This document shows positions 1 to 7,894 of a DNA stretch of 32,984 nucleotides, in pieces. The DNA lies in NCBI RefSeq assembly GCF_002994615.1, contig NZ_PVNK01000175.1, positions 1 to 32,984 on the forward strand, given 5' to 3'. This stretch comes from Enhygromyxa salina (lineage in GTDB: Bacteria; Myxococcota_A; Polyangia; Nannocystales; Nannocystaceae). The notes beneath the pieces are model-generated. The model had not been told where the DNA came from, made no database searches, and saw nothing but the letters and a program-made list of their open reading frames with translations. Numbering within the stretch: the first letter of the stretch is position 1; the number at the start of each line of letters is the position of its first letter. Both the position numbers and the translations under genes were made by a program.

Positions 1-1524
<1,524 letters not shown>

Positions 1525-1533
1525 CCGGCATCA

Positions 1534-1561
1534 CGAAGCGGCGCTCGTCTCAGCCGCTTCG
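1534..1561 (+). terminator. Hairpin after the MopE-like gene
   Basis: Nine-base perfect arms (CGAAGCGGC at 1534-1542, GCCGCTTCG at 1553-1561) with a 10-nt loop lie 10 bases after the stop codon. The following sequence is only moderately T-rich, so this is a possible intrinsic terminator or mRNA 3' stabiliser, not a textbook one. Confidence 0.45.
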
Positions 1562-1627
1562 CTGGCTGTTGTTCGGTCGAGGCCGGACGCGCTGGGGGGC
1601 AGTCGCTGCCGACCAACTGTGTGAACG

Positions 1628-1649
1628 AGCAGCCTCCACGGGCTGCTAG
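1628..1649. repeat. Mini-copy / solo end of the 166-bp CTAG element
   Basis: AGCAGCC (1628-1634) pairs with GGCTGCT (1641-1647). The 14 bases 1636-1649 (CCACGGGCTGCTAG) are identical to the terminal 14 bases of the copies at 3573-3738 and 11329-11494. This looks like an element whose interior has been deleted, leaving a small hairpin. Its CTAG is also the first CTAG of the next palindrome. Confidence 0.6.
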
Positions 1650-1686
1650 CCCTGAGTCGAGCGCGCAGCGCTTGATTCAGGGCTAG
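1646..1686. repeat. Small CTAG-bounded palindrome, copy P1
   Basis: A 41-bp near-perfect palindrome beginning CTAGCCCTGA and ending TCAGGGCTAG. A 31-base core is identical to the palindrome at 11627-11670, ten kilobases away. Bases 1683-1685 of its terminal CTAG are the TAG stop codon of the minus-strand barrel gene. Confidence 0.8.
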
Positions 1687-2681
1687 TCGCCCGCCCCCCG
1701 ACGCTTCGCCTTCTTCGCCCGTCGCCGAGCCTTGCGCGCCGCGAGCTCGCGGTCGCGCGCCGCTCGGTCACCGACGACGACCGGGATCTCGACTTCGGTC
1801 CCGACGGTGACCGACACGGTGTGGAGCCAGTTGAGCGTGAAGCCGTCTCCGAACCCGACCTTGTCCGAGCTGGTCCCGCGCGCGCCGCCGCCGAGGTAGC
1901 GAAGGTTGAGATAAGGGCGGACGATCCCCGCGACGCGAAAGCCGGCCCGGACGCTGGCGTCGAGGATCGCGCCCTCGACCGGGTCCTCGCCGCCGTTGAT
2001 GAAGGGGATGTTGGCGTAGAAGCCGTCGACCTCGGCGCCGTACCAGAAGTTGACGCTGTCGAGCTCGTGGCGGCCGCGGAGCTTGATCGCGGGGACCGGG
2101 CCGAAATTCGAGTTGGTCACGCTCGCGCTGCCGTCGTTGGCGACGTAGCTCGAGCGGAAGTTGCGAAACTGCATCGAGAACCCGAGCGCGAGCTCGTCGC
2201 CGGGGTCGGTGAAGAAGTCGTAGGCGTAGCTGACGCGGAAGAAGTCGAAGCCGTAGAAGAGCTCGACGCCGGTCCCGGCCGCGAAGCTGACCTCGTCGGC
2301 GACGAGCTCCTCGCTGAGCACGGTCTCGGTCCGCAGGCGCAGCGGCTGGTAGAGCAGCACGATCTCGTGGTGATCGTCGATCTCGAGCTCGGTCGACAGC
2401 CGGCCGAACAAGAACATGGTGTCCTGACGCCCGTCGCGGCGCAGGTCGAAGTAGGTCCCGTCTTCGTCGAACTGAAGCCGGTGATAGACCACGCCGAGGG
2501 CACCGAGCTCGGCGTTGAACTTCAGGCGGACAGCGATCGGCGCGAGTCCCCTGCGCGCGCGCGCAGACTCAGGACGCGGCTTCGCGGCGGCGGTCGGGGA
2601 CTCGGTCGGCGAGGGTTGCTCGCCGGGCGCGACGAGGAGCGTGGTGAGTACGAGGGGGGCGAGAAGGCTCGGGAGGGGCAC
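1683..2681 (-). CDS. Outer-membrane beta-barrel protein
   Basis: The 332-residue product has an N-terminal hydrophobic signal peptide (about residues 1-20), a Pro/Ala/Arg-rich spacer, and then, from about residue 50, alternating polar/aromatic strands (for example DGTYFDLRRD, ELFYGFDFFRVSYAYDFF, VNFWYGAEVDGFYANIPF) typical of an outer-membrane barrel. The last ~35 residues are strongly basic (Arg/Lys/Ala) instead of ending in the usual aromatic beta-signal, so a periplasmic or cell-wall-binding tail is possible. Start is GTG at 2681; no good ribosome binding site is visible. The stop lies inside the CTAG of palindrome P1. Exact role unknown. Confidence 0.7.
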   Translation of the reverse strand: MPLPSLLAPLVLTTLLVAPGEQPSPTESPTAAAKPRPESARARRGLAPIAVRLKFNAELGALGVVYHRLQFDEDGTYFDLRRDGRQDTMFLFGRLSTELEIDDHHEIVLLYQPLRLRTETVLSEELVADEVSFAAGTGVELFYGFDFFRVSYAYDFFTDPGDELALGFSMQFRNFRSSYVANDGSASVTNSNFGPVPAIKLRGRHELDSVNFWYGAEVDGFYANIPFINGGEDPVEGAILDASVRAGFRVAGIVRPYLNLRYLGGGARGTSSDKVGFGDGFTLNWLHTVSVTVGTEVEIPVVVGDRAARDRELAARKARRRAKKAKRRGAGD

Positions 2682-2797
2682 GGTTAGACGCTGACAGATC
2701 GAGACCCCTCCGCCAGCAAACCGGGCCCCCGCGGGCGTTGTGGCCGCCCCACGCGGACCCGGCGCCCCCCTCGGCGTCAGCTCATGCTCCGCTCAGC

Positions 2798-3457
2798 TCA
2801 CTCGACCTCTTGGTCGACGTAGAGCCCGATCGCCGCGTTGACGCCCTGCTGGTCGCCCGCGCCGCTGCGCTCATAGGTCGAGAAGATCGCGTCGTCGTCG
2901 AGGTCCGCGAACGCCTGGGCGGTGAACTGGCAGCGGCCGTAGCCGGTGGTCTCGTTGACCGCGATGAAGTTGTAGTGGAAGTAGTGGCCCTGCTCCTGGA
3001 GGTAGTTGAGCCCGTTCCAGACCGGGTTGTCGTTCCACAGCGCGATCTCGTAGTAACCACCGCCGCCGCCGCCATCGGCCGGGATGCAGCGTCCGCCGGG
3101 GCCCTCGTTGCAGTTGAAGCCGATGTCCGGGGTGATCCCGGCCTCGCCGCCCGCGGGCACGCCGTCGGGGTGCGGGCAGCGGTGCGGGGCCATGTCCTCG
3201 ACGTTGCCGCCGTCTCCGATGAACGCGGTCGCGCCACGGTCGGCGTGCTCGCTCTTGAAGAAGCTCGACGCCGCGTCGTAGATCTTGGCGAGCTGGGTCT
3301 TGGCCTCGGCGGTCTTGGCCCGGCGCATGTACTTTTGCAGAGCCGGGACCGCGACCACGGCGAGGATGCCGAGGATCGCAACCACGATCATGAGCTCGAT
3401 GAGCGTGAAGCCCTTGGCGTCGCGGAGTCGTTGGATACTGAAGTTGGTCTTTTTCAT
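2798..3457 (-). CDS. Type IV prepilin / pseudopilin (PilA-like)
   Basis: The 219-residue product has a short basic leader and a class III signal peptide: cleavage is predicted between Gly16 and Phe17 in KGFTLIEL, with the conserved Glu at mature position 5, followed by one ~22-residue hydrophobic helix (MIVVAILGILAVVAVPAL). The C-terminal part is a globular domain with several Cys and a Gly-rich loop near residue 135. The ATG at 3457 starts exactly at the basic leader; the longer open frame upstream is 5' leader. The family is exported by PilD/type IV pilus or type II secretion machinery. Major pilin or minor pseudopilin cannot be decided, since no pil/gsp genes are nearby. The leader contains a 166-bp element and a candidate sigma-54 promoter. 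Confidence 0.88.
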   Translation of the reverse strand: MKKTNFSIQRLRDAKGFTLIELMIVVAILGILAVVAVPALQKYMRRAKTAEAKTQLAKIYDAASSFFKSEHADRGATAFIGDGGNVEDMAPHRCPHPDGVPAGGEAGITPDIGFNCNEGPGGRCIPADGGGGGGYYEIALWNDNPVWNGLNYLQEQGHYFHYNFIAVNETTGYGRCQFTAQAFADLDDDAIFSTYERSGAGDQQGVNAAIGLYVDQEVE

Positions 3458-3572
3458 TGTCGTGTCTTTCGTCGTGTGTCGGTGGCTATTTGTCTGTCGT
3501 CCCCTCACCCGCAGGACCGGCCCAGGCGCGTTTTCGAGTGTTGAGAGTCGAGGCGGCTCATCGTCGCTGCGC

Positions 3573-3738
3573 CTAGCAGCCCGTGGTGCCATGCCTCGCG
3601 CCGCCTCGCTTGGCCTCTTCGCCGAGGAATTTGTCGCCAAAACTTGCAGTACGCCCGGTACAGCGGCGTTTTGGCTTCGCGCCCTCGGCGAAAGTTCCGG
3701 CGCGAGGCGACACGAGGCATGGCACCACGGGCTGCTAG
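3573..3738 (-). repeat. 166-bp palindromic CTAG element, copy E1
   Basis: Bounded by CTAG (3573-3576 and 3735-3738). The ends pair as CTAGCAGCCCGTGGTGCCAT with its reverse complement and the structure continues inward almost to the centre. Oriented as the reverse complement of copy E2. Relative to the other near-identical copies it has T-A instead of G-C at arm position 12, C-G instead of A-T at position 18, and a closed C-G pair at position 23. It lies inside the predicted 5' leader of the prepilin gene. Confidence 0.92.
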
Positions 3739-3741
3739 CAA

Positions 3742-3757
3742 AGCATCAACCGTGCCA
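3742..3757 (-). promoter_or_regulatory. Candidate sigma-54 (-24/-12) promoter of the prepilin gene
   Basis: On the minus strand the bases read TGGCACGGTTGATGCT, matching TGGCACG-N4-TTGCW at all but one position, with the required 10-base spacing between GG and GC. Predicted transcription would start near 3732, just inside the end of element E1, giving a ~275-nt leader. Myxobacterial pilA genes are known to be sigma-54/PilR dependent, which agrees with the gene downstream. Confidence 0.65.
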
Positions 3758-3980
3758 TCCGCGGCCGACCGGGCAATTGAATGATTTCGCTTGCCCTGAT
3801 GCGCACATTCGCTCCGCGGGTGCCAAGTGACGAAAAATGTCGGGCGGGATTTGTCAGGCCGCCAAAAAACGTCACCCGCGACCGAGTGAAGATCAGCATC
3901 GCGGACGGCGCGCCCGTCACTCTCCTGCTTCGAGCGCCGCTGTTCTCCGGGTCGGGTTCGCGCGATGATGCGCATGCCTC

Positions 3981-4568
3981 GTGCAACCGCTCGTCTACCT
4001 CGCCGTCCTCATCATCGGCTTCTCGATCAACTTCGGCTGGGACCGCACCGTCCGACGCCGCCGGGCCCGCGCGCTGGCCGAAGCTCGCCGCGTGGCCCGT
4101 CCCCGAGCCCTGCCCCCCGCCCTCGACGAGGACGAGCGCGCGCGGCGGCTGCCCGGGACCGAGCTGCGCGCCTTCGTCGACCTGACCCGCGCGACCTTCA
4201 TCGAGCTCGACGGGCTAATCAATCACTTCGATCTGCTCCTGCTCCGGGCCCGCGATCGCGCTCGCTTCGGGCTGGTCACGATCAAGTCGGAGCAGCCACG
4301 GGCCGAGGTGCAGCGCCTGCTCGTCGGCTGGCTCGAGGCCTGGGTCCACGTCGACGACCAGACCCGTGAGCGCCTGCGCAGCGTCGCGCTTGGCGCCGAG
4401 ACGGTCACCAGCGTCGTCGAGCGCGAACGCGAGCGCGTGAGCTACGAATTCCGTCGTGACACGGCGCCGGTCCTGTTCGAGACCATCACCGACCTCGACC
4501 GCGCCGTGATCCACATGCAGGGTATCGTCGGCCTCCTCGAAGCCAGCGACGACGATCCCTACCGCTAG
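3981..4568 (+). CDS. Membrane-anchored protein of unknown function, paralogue 1
   Basis: The 195-residue product has one N-terminal hydrophobic helix (about residues 3-18), a cluster of Arg residues, and a helical domain with the line TRATFIELDGLINHFDLLLL near residues 70-90. It closely resembles the next gene (4719-5315): same length, same hydrophobic-then-basic N-terminus, a matching 'THxRAT..ELD..(I/V)(N/D)HFDL(L/V)LLRA' motif and the same C-terminal DPYR. GTG at 3981 is the first possible start after an in-frame stop. The stop TAG (4566-4568) lies in CTAGCAGCCCC, the same sequence as an element end. A cytoplasmic domain tethered to the membrane is likely; no known family recognised. Confidence 0.7.
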   Translation: MQPLVYLAVLIIGFSINFGWDRTVRRRRARALAEARRVARPRALPPALDEDERARRLPGTELRAFVDLTRATFIELDGLINHFDLLLLRARDRARFGLVTIKSEQPRAEVQRLLVGWLEAWVHVDDQTRERLRSVALGAETVTSVVERERERVSYEFRRDTAPVLFETITDLDRAVIHMQGIVGLLEASDDDPYR

Positions 4569-4575
4569 CAGCCCC
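4565..4575. repeat. Possible solo end of the 166-bp element
   Basis: CTAGCAGCCCC is close to the first 11 bases of the 166-bp family (exact over the first ten) and overlaps the stop codon of the preceding gene. The matching right end is not found before 4719, so this is either a remnant or chance. The rest of 4576-4680 holds a small CTGCCGC/GCGGCAG hairpin and nothing else recognised. Confidence 0.35.
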
Positions 4576-4680
4576 AGATCAACGATGACCCCCGCAGGCG
4601 TCGGCAACTCTGCCACGCGCTGCCGCTGCGCGGCAGGCCGGTCGCTTCGCTCCGCACGCGGCAGACCCTTCGCCAAGACT

Positions 4681-4710
4681 TTGCGCTGTGGTGCCGCTCG
4701 GCGCTATTTT
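4681..4710 (+). promoter_or_regulatory. Candidate promoter of paralogue 2
   Basis: TTGCGC (4681-4686), 18 bases, then TATTTT (4705-4710), with the start codon eight bases later. This fits a vegetative promoter and a very short mRNA leader. Confidence 0.45.
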
Positions 4711-4718
4711 GCGCATGG

Positions 4719-5315
4719 ATGCTCGTCGAGCTGACGCTGCTGATCGCCGCCGGGCTCGGCAACCTGGCCTGGGACCTCACGGGTCGCCGGATCTCGGCCC
4801 GCGCGCGGCGACGGGCGAGGCGCGAGCGGCGGCGCGAGAGCCTGCCGCTGCCGGCCGCCGACGAGCTCGCCCAGGATCCCTTCGAGGCCGTCGTCGGTCT
4901 CGCGCCCGCGGCCTTCGTCGAGCACACACGCGCGACCGCCGAGGAGCTCGACCGGGTCGTCGATCACTTCGACCTCGTGCTGTTGCGGGCCGAGGCCGGC
5001 GAGTCCCTCGTCGGCGACATCGTCTACATCGGCGCCGAGGCTCCGCGCGAGCGTGGGCGTGAGCTGCTCGACGCCTGGCTCGGGGCCGTCACCGAGCTCC
5101 CGGCCGACGTCGCCGAGCGCCTCCGCGACCTCGGGCTCCCGGATCAGCCCCTCGCCGACGCCCTCGAACGTGAGCGCGCGCGCAATTACTGGCCCAACGT
5201 AGCGACCTCGAGCGACCTGCTCGAGGCGACCGCGAGCGACTTCGAGGGCGCGGTCGTGCTGCTCGTGGCGTTTCTGCGCACGCTCACGGTGGCGACCAGC
5301 GATCCCTACCGCTGA
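4719..5315 (+). CDS. Membrane-anchored protein of unknown function, paralogue 2
   Basis: The 198-residue product has a hydrophobic N-terminal segment (residues 1-17), an Arg-rich stretch (22-40), and a helical domain with the motif TRATAEELDRVVDHFDLVLL shared with the upstream gene, ending DPYR. The pair looks like a tandem duplication that has diverged. The ATG at 4719 is preferred over the out-of-frame ATG four bases earlier. There is no Shine-Dalgarno; a TATTTT hexamer ends eight bases upstream. No enzymatic motif is visible. Confidence 0.7.
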   Translation: MLVELTLLIAAGLGNLAWDLTGRRISARARRRARRERRRESLPLPAADELAQDPFEAVVGLAPAAFVEHTRATAEELDRVVDHFDLVLLRAEAGESLVGDIVYIGAEAPRERGRELLDAWLGAVTELPADVAERLRDLGLPDQPLADALERERARNYWPNVATSSDLLEATASDFEGAVVLLVAFLRTLTVATSDPYR

Positions 5316-5339
5316 CAGGGCGGGCGGGGCAACAGGGCG

Positions 5340-5368
5340 TCGACAGGAGCGATTTGGGGGGTTACCGT
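5340..5368 (+). promoter_or_regulatory. Candidate cysC promoter
   Basis: TCGACA (5340-5345), 17 bases, TACCGT (5363-5368), then nine bases to the ATG. A leader this short leaves no room for a normal ribosome binding site. Confidence 0.45.
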
Positions 5369-5377
5369 CCCCGCCCG

Positions 5378-5965
5378 ATGAGCGACGCCGCCGAACCCAA
5401 GCCCCTGATTCGCGCCGAGCGCGAGGAGATCAAGCCACACCGGGGCGCGCTGGTGTGGTTCACGGGCCTGAGCGGATCGGGCAAGACCACGCTCGCGCGC
5501 GCGGTCGAGCGCCAGCTCCACGCGCTCGGCGTCCACACCTATCGCCTCGACGGCGACGTGGTCCGCGACGGCCTCAACGGTGACCTCGGGTTCTCGCCCG
5601 ACGATCGGCGCGAGAACGTGCGCCGCATCGCCGAGGTCGGACGCCTGATGGTCGACGCCGGGCTGGTCGTGCTCGTCGCCGTGATCGCGCCCTACACCTC
5701 GGACCGCGCGACCACCCGAGCCCGCTTCGGCGAAGGCGACTTCTTCGAGGTCTGGGTCGACACCCCGCTCGAGGTCTGTGAGCAGCGCGATCCCAAGGGC
5801 CTGTACAAGCGCGCCCGGGCCGGGGAGCTGAAGGACTTCACCGGCATCTCGGCGCCCTACGAGGTGCCCGAGGATCCGGAGCTGCGCGCGATCGGGGCCG
5901 GGGTCCTCGACGAGCAGCGCGAGCGCGTGATCGCGATGTTGCGCGAAGCCGCCGTACTCGGCTGA
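5378..5965 (+). CDS. cysC: Adenylylsulfate (APS) kinase
   Basis: Phosphorylates adenosine 5'-phosphosulfate with ATP to give PAPS, the sulfate donor for assimilation and sulfotransferases. The 195-residue product has the family hallmarks: P-loop GLSGSGKT (residues 30-37), the substrate-binding line DGDVVRDGLNGDLGFSPDDR, RRIAEV, and the lid region DPKGLYKRARAGELKDFTGI followed by YEVPEDPE. Length matches stand-alone CysC enzymes. The start is the ATG at 5378, not an upstream TTG, because the conserved domain begins about 20 residues later and a -10-like hexamer lies just upstream. No cysD/cysN neighbours are visible. Confidence 0.95.
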   Translation: MSDAAEPKPLIRAEREEIKPHRGALVWFTGLSGSGKTTLARAVERQLHALGVHTYRLDGDVVRDGLNGDLGFSPDDRRENVRRIAEVGRLMVDAGLVVLVAVIAPYTSDRATTRARFGEGDFFEVWVDTPLEVCEQRDPKGLYKRARAGELKDFTGISAPYEVPEDPELRAIGAGVLDEQRERVIAMLREAAVLG

Positions 5966-5987
5966 GGCCGATTCGAAGCGAGGGGCG

Positions 5988-6557
5988 ATGAGCCGGCGAG
6001 TTGAGCCCCTGCCCGAGCCGGCCCCCGGCATCGAGACCGCGCGCTTGCTCGGCGCGTGGTACGTGCTGATCACCAACGACGAGTTCTGGCGCGCGCACAC
6101 CCACCCACGCGTCGACCTCGACGCCCTCGCGCCCGACTCCGAAGGCCGCGCGCGGATCCAGCACGCGCTGCGCTTTCGCGCCCGGGACCTCCTCGGTCGG
6201 ACCACGCGCGAGCTCCGGGTCGCGACCGACCTCGCCGAGCGCGACGGGCAGTTTGTGAGCCGCGGGCAGGGCCTGCGCCGCGTCGTCGTGCAGCGGTGGT
6301 CGGTCCCGCTGGTCGGGCCCAACTACCGCTGGATCGTGACCTGGCGGGCGCGCTCGAAGCTTGGCGCCCGCCCCGGGCTCTCTGTCCACACCCGTGATCC
6401 CTCGATCCCGCAGGCGCTGCTCGACGAGATCCTCGCGCAGATCCGGGCGCATCCATTCTTGTCCGCGGCCGAGGACCCCAGGCATGGCCCGCGGTGCGCC
6501 CGGCTGTTCGCGCCCGTTCAGGACTGGATCCCTCCGCAGCCCTACCGCCTCGACTAG
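5988..6557 (+). CDS. Lipocalin-like protein
   Basis: The 189-residue product has GAWYVLITN (residues 22-30), resembling the G-x-W-Y signature of lipocalins, then a long strand region and WIVTWRAR followed by a helix (PQALLDEILAQIRAHPFL), the same order as in bacterial Blc-type lipocalins. There is no signal peptide, so a cytoplasmic location is likely. It follows cysC by 22 bases on the same strand and may be cotranscribed. The TAG stop (6555-6557) lies within CTAGCAGCTGCTAG. Family assignment is by motif only and ligand unknown. Confidence 0.55.
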   Translation: MSRRVEPLPEPAPGIETARLLGAWYVLITNDEFWRAHTHPRVDLDALAPDSEGRARIQHALRFRARDLLGRTTRELRVATDLAERDGQFVSRGQGLRRVVVQRWSVPLVGPNYRWIVTWRARSKLGARPGLSVHTRDPSIPQALLDEILAQIRAHPFLSAAEDPRHGPRCARLFAPVQDWIPPQPYRLD

Positions 6558-6567
6558 CAGCTGCTAG
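6554..6567. repeat. Abutted element ends, CTAGCAGCTGCTAG
   Basis: A perfect 14-bp palindrome made of a left end (CTAGCAGC) fused to a right end (GCTGCTAG) of the 166-bp family, sharing its last CTAG with full copy E2. It could be a minimal internally deleted copy. It includes the stop codon of the lipocalin-like gene. Confidence 0.55.
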
Positions 6568-6729
6568 CAGCCCGGGGTGCAATGCATCGTGTCGCCTCGC
6601 GCCGGAATGTTCGCCGAGGGCGCGAAGCCAAAACGCCGCTGTACCGGGCGTACTGCAAGTTTTGGCGACAAAGCCCTCGGCGAAGAGGCCAAGCGAGGCG
6701 GCGCGAGGCATTGCACCCCGGGCTGCTAG
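6564..6729 (+). repeat. 166-bp palindromic CTAG element, copy E2 (reference orientation)
   Basis: Outer arms of 22 perfect pairs (6564-6585 with 6708-6729), then a near-continuous inner stem with two T.G positions, a 12-bp stem TTCGCCGAGGGC/GCCCTCGGCGAA, an 8-bp stem GCCAAAAC/GTTTTGGC and a small GTAC-containing tip. It sits between the 3' ends of two convergent genes, where it could also act as a bidirectional terminator. No coding capacity. Confidence 0.92.
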
Positions 6730-6736
6730 CCACCGC

Positions 6737-7894
6737 TCACTCGGACTCGTCGCCGAGCGCGGCCATGGCCTCGGCGTGAAGAGCTTCGGCCTCGGAGATC
6801 GCACGCGGATCGTTGTTGCGAAGGCCCTCGAGCTCCTTCGCAAAGGCCTGTCCGCGCAGGTCGTAGTGGCGCGTCCACTGGTCCACGGTCTCGCGCGAGC
6901 GCGCGGGCAGCTTCATGGCCGCGCCCAGCTCGGCCTGGTTTTGGTCCATGACCGGGAGCGCCTGCTCCTCGATGACCTCGATTCGGCGCTCGACGTCCTC
7001 GCCGGCCGCGATGTAGGCGAGCTCGACGGCGTGGTAGCGATCGTAGGCGGCCTCGATCTTCGGGTAGGGGTCGTCCCAGCGCGGCAGCCCGAGCGCGCCC
7101 GCGACCAGCACGACCGCGGTCGCGGCCGCGACCCCGGCGACGACCTTGAGCTGCAGCGCCCTGGCCTCTTGCTTCGACTTGACCGGCCGCTCCGCCAGCT
7201 TCGAGATCAGGTAGCCGAGCCCGAGCCCGACGACGAAGCCCACGACGTGCGCGACCAGATCGATCCGCGGGATCATGACGGCGATCACCACGCTCAGGAC
7301 CCCGAGGATCAGCGCGTTCATCTTGGCCATGCGCACGAACTCCGGCGGCAGCGAGCGCCGCCGTCGAAGCGTGAAGCCCAAGAACGCGCCGAACAGGCCG
7401 AACAAAGCCCCCGACGCGCCAACCGAGGGGATCGTCGGCGTCCACGCGGCGCTGACCATGCCCGCGAGCAGGCCCGTGCCGAGGTAGATCGTCAGGTAGC
7501 CCGGGCGCCCGAACAGCCGCTCGCAGAAGCGGCCGACCTGCCACAAGAAGTACATGTTGAAGCCGATGTGAAAGATGCCCGCGTGGAGGAACATCGCGGT
7601 CAACAGCCGCCACCACTCGCCGTTGACGATCAGCACGCCGACGAGCGCGCCGTAGTCGACCATGATCCCGCCGCTGGGCTCGTAGGCGTCGACCCCGAGC
7701 GAGACCATCACGACCCAGACCAGGACATTGAGCCCGATCAGCACGTAGGTCAGCCACGGCTTGGGCTCCTCGCCGGCCTCGACCCTGGCCTGCTGCAGCG
7801 CTTGTTGGCGTCGGGCCTCCGCCTCGCGGGCCTGGGCCTGCGCGCGTCGCTCGGCCAAAGACACGACCTCGCCCTCGAACTCCTGCTCGCTCAC
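6737..7894 (-). CDS. Rhomboid-family intramembrane serine protease
   Basis: The 385-residue product has an N-terminal Ala/Arg/Gln-rich cytoplasmic helix (residues 10-42), a rhomboid membrane domain of about six helices (48-235), and a ~130-residue helical C-terminal domain. The active-site motifs are intact: HIGFN (His109, Asn113), GASG with catalytic Ser161, and AHVVG with catalytic His216. Cleaves membrane proteins within or near transmembrane segments; the substrate is unknown. The GTG start at 7894 overlaps the TGA of the upstream gene (GTGA, 7891-7894), showing translational coupling; the longer open frame runs antisense through that gene's coding region and is not real. Confidence 0.88.
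   Translation of the reverse strand: MSEQEFEGEVVSLAERRAQAQAREAEARRQQALQQARVEAGEEPKPWLTYVLIGLNVLVWVVMVSLGVDAYEPSGGIMVDYGALVGVLIVNGEWWRLLTAMFLHAGIFHIGFNMYFLWQVGRFCERLFGRPGYLTIYLGTGLLAGMVSAAWTPTIPSVGASGALFGLFGAFLGFTLRRRRSLPPEFVRMAKMNALILGVLSVVIAVMIPRIDLVAHVVGFVVGLGLGYLISKLAERPVKSKQEARALQLKVVAGVAAATAVVLVAGALGLPRWDDPYPKIEAAYDRYHAVELAYIAAGEDVERRIEVIEEQALPVMDQNQAELGAAMKLPARSRETVDQWTRHYDLRGQAFAKELEGLRNNDPRAISEAEALHAEAMAALGDESE

Noticed and set aside
3573..3589. Second sigma-54 site within element E1 (TGGCAC...GC on the minus strand)
   Set aside because: The GG to GC spacing is 11 bases, not the required 10, and the sequence is part of the element arm.
3285..3830. Small open frames inside the 166-bp elements (also near 6582, 11293, 11515, 28661)
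   Set aside because: The same peptide recurs only because the repeat has no stops in some frames; both strands are equally open, there is no ribosome binding site, and changes follow base pairing, not codons.
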